Shown here: positions 1 to 5,065 of the stretch, piece after piece | How the letters are laid out: the number at the start of each line of letters is the position of its first letter | How positions within the stretch are numbered: position 1 is the first letter of the stretch | Source: Thermoprotei archaeon | GTDB lineage: Archaea > Thermoproteota > Thermoprotei_A > Sulfolobales > Ignisphaeraceae | DNA length: 5,348 bases | NCBI GenBank assembly: GCA_003661905.1 | Contig: QMXA01000096.1 | Coordinates: 1-5,348 of the forward strand | Reading direction: 5' to 3' | The notes under the pieces: generated by a model | Told to the model about the DNA's origin: nothing | Seen by the model: the letters and a program-made list of their open reading frames with translations, nothing else | The model's database searches: none | Position numbers and translations under genes: made by a program

Positions 1-113
1 CCATTAGGTCCTATTATCGCAACTAGTTCTCCTTCCTCTACTCTTAATGAAACTCCTCGAAGTACGGGTAATTTTCCATACCCAGAATGCAAATTAGTTA
101 CTTCCAGCATCAT
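1..113 (-). CDS. livF: LivF-type branched-chain amino acid ABC transporter ATPase, N-terminal fragment
   Basis: This is the first 37 complete codons of a second ABC ATPase, running off the left edge of the window. The visible protein begins MMLEVTNLHSGYGK, continues through an LRGVSLRVEEGELVAIIGPNG strand region, and breaks inside the Walker A motif just after GPNG. The LEVxxLxxGYGKxxVLRGVSL start is typical of LivF, the smaller of the two cytoplasmic ATPases of HAAT-family importers. The start ATG (111-113) shares one base with the livG stop codon (TAATG), and a second ATG follows at once (108-110). An excellent ribosome-binding site, GGTGGTGAT (about 123-131), lies inside the end of livG. 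It is the last gene of the operon that can be seen. Family is clear from the N-terminus and context; the rest of the gene, including signature and Walker B, is outside the window. Confidence 0.9.
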   Translation of the reverse strand, partial: MMLEVTNLHSGYGKLPVLRGVSLRVEEGELVAIIGPN

Positions 114-850
114 TATCTAGAAATCACCACCTTTCTACCTAGATAAGCTTCTATGACCTTTTCATTATGAACTAATTCTTCAGGTTTGCCTTCAGCAATT
201 AACTTACCATAATGTAATACATAGACATACTCGGAAAGTTTGAGGATCATCCGCATTATATGCTCAATGACAAATATTGTTATTTTCTTCTCATAGTTTA
301 TTCTCTTAATTAGCTCCATGAGCTCCTGAATCTCTGCAGGATTTAATCCCGCAGCGATCTCATCAAGTAGAAGGAGTTTGGGTTCTGTGGCTAGAGCTCT
401 TGCTAATTCTACTTTCTTGGATTGTACTATGTTGAGTTCGCTACAATACTTATCTTTCAAATCCTTAAGTTCTAGATATTCCAGTATTTCCATAGCTTTT
501 TTCTTAGCTTCTCCAACCCCATGTCTATTAATAGCACCAGCTATGACGGAATCCTCTACTGTTAAGTCTAGGAAGGGCTTTGGTATTTGAAATGTACGAG
601 CTATTCCTAACTTACATATTTCATAGGGGGGTTTTCCAGTTATATCTATGCCTTTAAATAATACCTTCCCTTTATCTGGTTTTATATAGCCAGTTATGAT
701 GTTGAATAATGTTGTTTTACCAGCTCCATTAGGTCCTATAAGACCTATTATCTTCCCCTCTGGGACTTTAAGACTTACATTATCTAGAGCTACTAATCCC
801 CCAAATCTCTTTGTAACGTTGACAACTTCTAAGCAGCTTCTACTAGTCAT
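113..850 (-). CDS. livG: LivG-type branched-chain amino acid ABC transporter ATPase
   Basis: A 245-residue cytoplasmic ATPase that would pair with LivF to drive import through LivH/LivM. In order: Walker A GPNGAGKT at residues 39-46, Q-loop Gln88 in ARTFQ, Walker B LLLLDE with Asp163 and the catalytic Glu164, the LivG-typical AAGLNPAE (166-173), H-loop His197 in VIEH, and a C-terminal tail IAEGKPEELVHN...AYLG characteristic of the family. Length is normal. The ABC signature is unusual: where LSxGQ is expected the protein reads LNIVQSKKVELARALA (139-154), lacking both Ser and Gly. LivG relatives do vary here, so I expect it to be functional. The ATG (848-850) overlaps the livM stop as TAATG, and GAGGGGTGG sits just upstream (854-862) inside livM, which fixes the start and suggests translational coupling. 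Confidence 0.96.
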   Translation of the reverse strand: MTSRSCLEVVNVTKRFGGLVALDNVSLKVPEGKIIGLIGPNGAGKTTLFNIITGYIKPDKGKVLFKGIDITGKPPYEICKLGIARTFQIPKPFLDLTVEDSVIAGAINRHGVGEAKKKAMEILEYLELKDLKDKYCSELNIVQSKKVELARALATEPKLLLLDEIAAGLNPAEIQELMELIKRINYEKKITIFVIEHIMRMILKLSEYVYVLHYGKLIAEGKPEELVHNEKVIEAYLGRKVVISR

Positions 851-1851
851 TAACCACCCCTCATAGTTCTTATTCTTAACTTAGTTATAATGAAGTAAAA
901 AGCTTCTTTGAGAACTGAAGCTAATCCCTGAGGTGCGAATAGTATTATTAGGATTAGTGCTATAGCATAGATTGCTGGGTAAATACCCATTATTATTGCT
1001 CCAAATGTACCTCTCAAATATTCCTTAAGAGATACTAGGATCAATGATGCTAATAGGGGACCGTAAATAGTTCCTAATCCCCCTACTATTCCTAGAACTA
1101 CAATCTCAATACTGAATGGTATACTGAAATCAACAACAGGATGCATGAACCCAGTGAAACACACATAAAACCCTCCAAAAGTACCAACAATGAAGGAGTA
1201 TATCATTAATGCCTTCAACTTTGTTCTCTGAACATTTATACCTAAGCTCATGGCTGCATCTTCATCATACGCTAATGCCTTAAGAGAATATCCTAGTCTA
1301 GAATGTTCTACTAGCCGATTAATTATCAATGTTATGATTAGAAAGACTAGTGCTATGTAGTAATAGGGTATGTATGTTCTAAAAGATAAGTAGTAAAGTG
1401 ATGCTTCACCCCTAGGTAGCCATTTCTCTACAGGTCCGCCAACCTCTTCCCACATTAGGAATAGAGTTTGAAGAATATATACCACAGATATAGTTGAGAG
1501 AGCATACCATACACCCTTAACACCTAAGCGGAATGTGGGGTAGCCAATTACAATAGCCACAGCTGTAGCAGTAATTCCACCAATGAACATACCTATCCAA
1601 GGAGTAATTCCGAATTTTAATAAAAGATTCCCTGTGATAAAAGCACCTAATCCTAAGTAGGCTGCAGCACCTAGATCAAGCTGACCACCAAAACCACCAA
1701 TTATATTCCATGCTGAAGCTACAACAGAGTATACTAGTATTGTTGTAGCAAGCAGTATGTAAAATTCATCAAAACCAACCATGACTGGTACGAGAAATGA
1801 GAGAACTATACCAATCATTATTGGAAGCATTCTCTTTATATAACTCTTCAT
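850..1851 (-). CDS. livM: LivM-type branched-chain amino acid ABC transporter permease
   Basis: A 333-residue polytopic membrane protein, the second half of the permease channel with LivH. Hydrophobic segments fall roughly at residues 8-27, 30-48, 58-80, 84-107, 114-134, 161-181, 213-233, 246-275 and 283-305. The cytoplasmic coupling (EAA-like) loop SRLGYSLKALAYDEDAAMSLGI at 184-205 is the LivM hallmark that contacts the ATPases, and GGLGTIYGPLLAS (257-269) and FAPQGL (305-310) match the usual C-terminal half. Length agrees with the family. The gene starts 4 nt after the livH stop; a GGAAGGGGAT stretch at the livH 3' end serves as a moderate ribosome-binding site. The C-terminal tail (RIRTMRGG) is coded by the DNA that supplies the livG ribosome-binding site. 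Subfamily assignment is secure; the ligand is not. Confidence 0.96.
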   Translation of the reverse strand: MKSYIKRMLPIMIGIVLSFLVPVMVGFDEFYILLATTILVYSVVASAWNIIGGFGGQLDLGAAAYLGLGAFITGNLLLKFGITPWIGMFIGGITATAVAIVIGYPTFRLGVKGVWYALSTISVVYILQTLFLMWEEVGGPVEKWLPRGEASLYYLSFRTYIPYYYIALVFLIITLIINRLVEHSRLGYSLKALAYDEDAAMSLGINVQRTKLKALMIYSFIVGTFGGFYVCFTGFMHPVVDFSIPFSIEIVVLGIVGGLGTIYGPLLASLILVSLKEYLRGTFGAIIMGIYPAIYAIALILIILFAPQGLASVLKEAFYFIITKLRIRTMRGG

Positions 1852-1855
1852 AAAC

Positions 1856-2719
1856 TTATCCCCTTCCGAATAATCCTTTAGGTTTAAGCCATAGTATTAG
1901 CAAGAATACTAGGTATATACCTAATGGTGTTGCTCGAGGATCCCAGAGACTTGCTATAAGAGATTCTATAATTCCAACAATTAGCCCGGAAACTAGTAGT
2001 CCAGAAAAAGATCCTAAACCAGCAAGTACAACAACACACCAAGCTAATAAATTATAACGTGTCCCTATTGTGGGATAAGCATTTTGAAAAGCCATTAAAA
2101 GGGAGCCTGGGAGGGCTAATAATGCTATTCCCAATGCAAAGGATATACAGTAAATCATCTTTATATTAACTCCCATGAGAGCAGCTGCATCTTTATTATC
2201 TGGTACAGCTCTTATGGCAAGTCCTAGGTATGTTCTATTCATAAATATGTAGAGAGCAATTATAGCTAAAACACCTACGAGACCTGCAGTTAGATAACTA
2301 TAAGTAATACTAATACCGCCCATATGTATAACTCCAGAAAGTATTGTAGATGGCGAAGCTTTAGGCTCTGTTCCCCATACTACTTGTGCAATTGAAGGGA
2401 GAAAGAAACTAAGCCCTAGGGTCATTGCAAATTGAAAGAGTGGTTTACGCTTTATGAGAGGATTAATTACACTAAGATAAACTCCTGCACCAATTATGAA
2501 GAGAAGTGGGAAAGTTAGTAGAAAAGTCAAGGTAACGTCCATACCTGTCATATATGCAAAGGAATATGCAATAAGCATAGCTAGCATGAGGAAATCCCCA
2601 TGAGCTAGATTTATTATACCTAAAACCCCATAGATCATTTGTAATCCTATAGCAATCAAAGCATAGATACAGCCAATAAGAACTCCATTAACAAGCGCTT
2701 GAACAATGGATATTAGCAT
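1856..2719 (-). CDS. livH: LivH-type branched-chain amino acid ABC transporter permease
   Basis: A 287-residue polytopic permease, first gene of the operon. The N-terminus carries the LivH signature: NGVLIGCIYALIAIGL followed by MIYGVLGIINLAHGDFLMLA (about 11-47). The coupling loop is RTYLGLAIRAVPDNKDAAALMG (162-183), followed by the conserved VVVLAGLGSFSGLLVSGLIVG region (229-249) and a LWLKPKGLFG C-terminus. About eight hydrophobic segments are visible, consistent with the family. It pairs with LivM to form the translocation path. The ATG at 2717-2719 is preceded by a G-run, CCCGGGGGAC, only about 2-4 nt away, a short but usable spacing; no alternative start lies just upstream in frame. The substrate-binding protein gene diverges from it across about 160 bp. 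Confidence 0.96.
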   Translation of the reverse strand: MLISIVQALVNGVLIGCIYALIAIGLQMIYGVLGIINLAHGDFLMLAMLIAYSFAYMTGMDVTLTFLLTFPLLFIIGAGVYLSVINPLIKRKPLFQFAMTLGLSFFLPSIAQVVWGTEPKASPSTILSGVIHMGGISITYSYLTAGLVGVLAIIALYIFMNRTYLGLAIRAVPDNKDAAALMGVNIKMIYCISFALGIALLALPGSLLMAFQNAYPTIGTRYNLLAWCVVVLAGLGSFSGLLVSGLIVGIIESLIASLWDPRATPLGIYLVFLLILWLKPKGLFGRG

Positions 2720-2749
2720 AGTCCCCCGGGTAATATTGCCTATATCTAT

Positions 2750-2757
2750 TTAATAAA
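2750..2757 (-). promoter_or_regulatory. Candidate TATA box of the livHMGF operon
   Basis: Read on the minus strand, TTTATTAA lies about 31-38 bp upstream of the livH ATG. Archaeal transcription starts about 22-27 bp downstream of the TATA centre, placing the start near 2727-2731 and giving an 8-12 nt leader that contains the G-rich ribosome-binding site. A second AT-rich stretch near 2771-2780 could be an alternative. Inferred from position and composition only. Confidence 0.45.
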
Positions 2758-2775
2758 AATTACGACAATAGACAT

Positions 2776-2790
2776 ATATTCATTAAATAT
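2776..2790. repeat. 15-bp imperfect palindrome between the divergent promoters
   Basis: ATATT-CATTA-AATAT: 5-bp inverted arms around a 5-bp centre. It lies midway between the leftward TATA candidate (2750-2757) and the rightward one (2836-2843). Length and AT-richness suit an archaeal Lrp/AsnC-type operator, but short AT-rich dyads are common by chance in this DNA. Confidence 0.3.
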
Positions 2791-2830
2791 TTTGTACTAG
2801 ATGGTAATAAGTGGAAAAGGGTATTGCCAA

Positions 2831-2843
2831 GAAAGTTTATTAA
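2831..2843 (+). promoter_or_regulatory. Candidate BRE/TATA promoter of the binding-protein gene
   Basis: GAAAG followed directly by TTTATTAA resembles an archaeal BRE plus TATA box. A start site about 23-26 bp downstream of the TATA centre falls at about 2863-2866, immediately before the TGAGGTG ribosome-binding site, giving a leader of roughly 15 nt to the TTG start. The TATA motif lies inside a dyad, GTTTA-N6-TAAAC (2835-2850), so a repressor bound there could block the basal factors. Positional fit is good; there is no direct proof. Confidence 0.55.
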
Positions 2844-2863
2844 TGTAAACAACATATTTCTCA

Positions 2864-2870
2864 TGAGGTG
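2864..2870 (+). promoter_or_regulatory. Shine-Dalgarno site that selects the TTG start
   Basis: TGAGGTG is complementary to the usual crenarchaeal 16S rRNA 3' end. It lies 9 nt before the TTG at 2880-2882, an ideal distance. The GTG at 2868-2870, which opens the longest reading frame, is part of this site itself and has no ribosome-binding site of its own. Confidence 0.7.
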
Positions 2871-2879
2871 CCCTGTACT

Positions 2880-4250
2880 TTGAATATTCCATGTAAAGGT
2901 ATTTCAAAAATAGCTATTATCACAATTGTAGTCGTTCTGGTGGTTATCGGTGTTGTCGCTGGTATATTACTGACAAGACCCGTTCCAACAACTCCGACTA
3001 CTCCTACGACACCTACAACTCCAACTACACCCACAACCCCTACTACGCCAACAACACCAGTAATCAAAGAAATAACAATTGGATGTATTGAGCCTCTCAC
3101 AGGTGAATTCGCTATATTCGGGAAGGATGTTGTTAGAGGATGTAAATGGGCAATAGACTATATAAATAGCATGGGTGGTATAAAGTCATTAGGTGGTGCA
3201 AAGCTTAAGTTAGTTGTTGAGGATGCTGGAGAGACTGTAGAATCAACACGATTAGCTGCTGAGAAATTAATTAAGGAGCATCATCCCGTAATAATAGAAG
3301 GTACGTTCATGACTTATCAACAGTTTGCCCTAAATGATGTAGCTGAGAAGTATAGGACACTTGTAATTAGCTGTTCACTAGGTGATGAGACTTATGAAGC
3401 TGGTTATAAGTACTACATAGGCCTCGCTCCTACTGCTACAGCCAATGGAGCTAGCTTAGCTAAGTTCTTAGTCTGGGCTCAGCAGAAGTACTTACCCGAT
3501 CGCCCCATACGTAAGGTAGCTATCCTAGCAGTTCATGAAGCTTATGGCGAGTACCAAGTACTTGGCTTCACTAAAATGCTTACAGAATTATCACCTGAGA
3601 CAGAGATTGTCTATGTCAGGTTCTATGCTCCAGAAATCAGAGACTTCAAGCCTATTCTTGACGAGGTAATTGCTAAAGATCCTGATGTACTTGTTGCATG
3701 CAGCTTCTTCTATGACGGTGTTCTCCTAGCTAAGACTATTCAAGAGCTAGGTTGGCACCCAATGTTCATTGGCGGTATGGGTGCTTGTGCATTCACTGAT
3801 CCAGACTCTATTGAAGCAGCTGGAAAAGCTGTTGAGTACTATGTAAATGTCTATAGCTATAACCCAGCCAAAGATACACCAACGAATCGCAAATTCGTTG
3901 AAGATTTCAAGAAGCTATATGGAAAATTACCAACTGAAGCAGCTGGTATAGGTTGTTACAACTGCTTAACAGCAGCTGCAATCCTAGAACTAGCTGGCCA
4001 GATGTTCCCCGATGATCCATTAAATCCTGAACACATAAGAGCAGCTGCTTTTGCACTAGATCTAACGTCAGGTCCTGCTGTAGAGGTTTATCCAGGAGAT
4101 AGAATAAGATTCGCTCCCAATGGTAAGATTATGGATCCAGCCAATGCCGTTTACCAAGTAATTAATGGAACAATATACGTTGTATGGCCTCCCGAATATG
4201 CTGAACGAGAACCTGTATTCCCAAGACCTGATTGGAAACCATCTGGATAA
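2880..4250 (+). CDS. livK: Substrate-binding protein of the branched-chain amino acid-type ABC transporter, with class III-like signal sequence
   Basis: A 456-residue extracellular receptor (from TTG; 460 from the GTG at 2868). The N-terminus is MNIPCKGISK then about 22 hydrophobic residues (IAIITIVVV...GILL). KG|IS fits the archaeal class III (PibD-type) signal site, with cleavage expected after Gly7; otherwise the segment would be an uncleaved anchor. Residues 37-60 are eight Thr-Thr-Pro units, probably an extended, possibly glycosylated stalk. From about residue 63 comes a Peripla_BP_6/Leu-Ile-Val-binding fold: EITIGCIEPLTGEFAIFG, then GCKWAIDYINSMGG, LVVEDAGETVESTRLAAEKLI, and a second-lobe region with VAILAVHEAYGEY, ending IYVVWPPEYAEREPVFPRP as in family members. 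The mature domain has seven cysteines, including CYNC. There is no lipobox. Its own promoter, divergent from livHMGF, would allow higher expression than the permease. Ligand unknown; the symbol is by family only. Confidence 0.93.
   Translation: MNIPCKGISKIAIITIVVVLVVIGVVAGILLTRPVPTTPTTPTTPTTPTTPTTPTTPTTPVIKEITIGCIEPLTGEFAIFGKDVVRGCKWAIDYINSMGGIKSLGGAKLKLVVEDAGETVESTRLAAEKLIKEHHPVIIEGTFMTYQQFALNDVAEKYRTLVISCSLGDETYEAGYKYYIGLAPTATANGASLAKFLVWAQQKYLPDRPIRKVAILAVHEAYGEYQVLGFTKMLTELSPETEIVYVRFYAPEIRDFKPILDEVIAKDPDVLVACSFFYDGVLLAKTIQELGWHPMFIGGMGACAFTDPDSIEAAGKAVEYYVNVYSYNPAKDTPTNRKFVEDFKKLYGKLPTEAAGIGCYNCLTAAAILELAGQMFPDDPLNPEHIRAAAFALDLTSGPAVEVYPGDRIRFAPNGKIMDPANAVYQVINGTIYVVWPPEYAEREPVFPRPDWKPSG
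2988..3059 (+). repeat. Eight tandem 9-bp units coding Thr-Thr-Pro
   Basis: Eight in-frame ACN-ACN-CCN units (72 bp) code (TTP)8, the stalk between the membrane-proximal segment and the binding domain. All eight 9-mers differ at third positions (for example ACAACTCCG, ACTACTCCT, ACGACACCT), so the repeat is exact in protein but degenerate in DNA. Thr/Pro-rich linkers of this kind occur in many crenarchaeal surface binding proteins. Confidence 0.95.
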
Positions 4251-4258
4251 AAATAAAT
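4248..4258 (-). terminator. Candidate T-tract terminator of the dehydrogenase gene
   Basis: On the minus strand, just after the dehydrogenase stop, the sequence reads TTTATTTTTAT, including a run of five T. Archaeal RNA polymerase can terminate at such U-tracts without a hairpin. The tract overlaps the stop codon of the convergent binding-protein gene. Confidence 0.45.
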
Positions 4259-4259
4259 A

Positions 4260-4264
4260 TTTTT
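4260..4264 (+). terminator. Candidate T-tract terminator of the binding-protein gene
   Basis: A run of five T begins 10 nt after the binding-protein stop codon and runs into the stop region of the convergent dehydrogenase gene. No hairpin is seen; a U-tract alone is the usual archaeal signal. Only 12 bp separate the two genes, so few other places exist for termination. Confidence 0.4.
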
Positions 4265-5015
4265 AAGTTGCTGTATATCCTCCATCTATTACTAAATCAG
4301 CTCCAGTCATGAACGATGATTCATCGGATGCTAGAAACAGTGCTCCATAAGCTATTTCAATAGGTTCCGCAAATCTCTTTATTACTTGTGGTCTTAGTAT
4401 TTCTTCTCTTAGCTTTGGATCTTTTATCCATGGCTCATTCATTGGTGTTCTCGTATTTCCTGGGCATAAGCAGTTTACTCTTATATTGTATTTAGCATAC
4501 TCTATTGCCACAGCTTTCGTAAGTATTCTAACAGCTCCTTTTGATGCGTCATAAGCTACTTCGTTGGGATATGCAACTATTCCCATGATAGATCCCGTAT
4601 TTATTATTACCCCACCACCTGCTCTCTTCATCGCCGGTAGGATGAATTTACATCCATAGAATGTTCCATATAGGTTAACTTTGATTACTTTATCCCATTC
4701 CTCTAGTGTCATTTCCTCTATGCTCTTGGAGATTAATATACCTGCATTATTAACTAATATATCTATTTTTCCATATAGCTCTATAGCTTTCTTAACTACT
4801 TCCTGCCATTGCTTAGGATTTGTTACATCTAGCTTCATGAATATCGCTTCACCACCATTTGAAGTAATCTCCTTAACTGTTTCCTGCCCCTTCTCCTCAT
4901 TAATATCTGTAACAATTACCTTAGCACCTTCTTTAGCGAATAATATTGCTTCAGCACGGCCAATACCACTTCCAGCACCAGTTATGAGAGCAACCTTACC
5001 CTTAAGCCTAGCCAT
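4263..5015 (-). CDS. Short-chain dehydrogenase/reductase (SDR), classical type, likely NAD-dependent
   Basis: A 250-residue soluble oxidoreductase of the classical SDR family, of normal length. Visible motifs: cofactor-binding TGAGSGIG (12-19), an acidic Asp37 at the end of the second strand (VIVTDIN), which in this family favours NAD(H) over NADP(H), LDV with Asp63, NNAG (89-92), catalytic Asn114, Ser142, Tyr155 and Lys159 (YDASK), PG (185-186), and the common C-terminal FMTGADLVIDGGY. The ATG at 5013-5015 is preferred over the in-frame ATG at 5049-5051. The shorter product begins MARLKGKVALITGAG exactly where family members begin, GGGGTGGGG lies 4 nt upstream (5020-5028), and the TATA-like element sits at or upstream of the longer start. 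The enzyme resembles 3-oxoacyl-ACP reductases and sugar or secondary alcohol dehydrogenases; motifs do not tell which. It converges on the binding-protein gene. Confidence 0.93.
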   Translation of the reverse strand: MARLKGKVALITGAGSGIGRAEAILFAKEGAKVIVTDINEEKGQETVKEITSNGGEAIFMKLDVTNPKQWQEVVKKAIELYGKIDILVNNAGILISKSIEEMTLEEWDKVIKVNLYGTFYGCKFILPAMKRAGGGVIINTGSIMGIVAYPNEVAYDASKGAVRILTKAVAIEYAKYNIRVNCLCPGNTRTPMNEPWIKDPKLREEILRPQVIKRFAEPIEIAYGALFLASDESSFMTGADLVIDGGYTAT

Positions 5016-5019
5016 TAAA

Positions 5020-5028
5020 CCCCACCCC
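5020..5028 (-). promoter_or_regulatory. Ribosome-binding site fixing the dehydrogenase start
   Basis: GGGGTGGGG on the minus strand ends 4 nt before the ATG at 5015 (GGGGTG at 7 nt). It resembles the site before livG (GAGGGGTGG). No comparable site precedes the alternative ATG at 5051. Confidence 0.6.
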
Positions 5029-5050
5029 GAATAACTCTCGCTACAACACA

Positions 5051-5065
5051 TTTTAAGACTTAAAA
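5051..5065 (-). promoter_or_regulatory. Perfect 15-bp palindrome overlapping the likely TATA region of the dehydrogenase gene
   Basis: TTTTAAG-A-CTTAAAA is a perfect inverted repeat of 7-bp arms around one base. It lies 36-50 bp upstream of the ATG at 5015, where the TATA box should be for a leader of about 10-20 nt, and its TTTTAAG or CTTAAAAT part could itself be the TATA element. A dimeric regulator bound here would compete with TBP. Promoter placement is reasonable; the operator role is inference. Confidence 0.45.

Noticed and set aside
378..590. Plus-strand 70-codon frame inside livG
   Set aside because: It lies wholly antisense to an intact ATPase gene and its protein resembles no family I know; it is a shadow of livG.
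2861..3100. Minus-strand 79-codon frame rich in Gly-Val-Val repeats
   Set aside because: It is the antisense reading of the Thr-Thr-Pro repeat and signal segment of the binding-protein gene; it has no ribosome-binding site and its repeat is explained by the ACNACNCCN units.
4681..5034. Plus-strand 117-codon frame inside the dehydrogenase gene
   Set aside because: Antisense to a complete SDR with all catalytic motifs; composition is Ser/Leu-rich as expected from reverse reading.
5016..5051. 12-residue N-terminal extension of the dehydrogenase (ATG at 5051)
   Set aside because: It overlaps the probable TATA region, lacks a ribosome-binding site, and extends beyond the normal SDR N-terminus; the ATG at 5015 has a good site.
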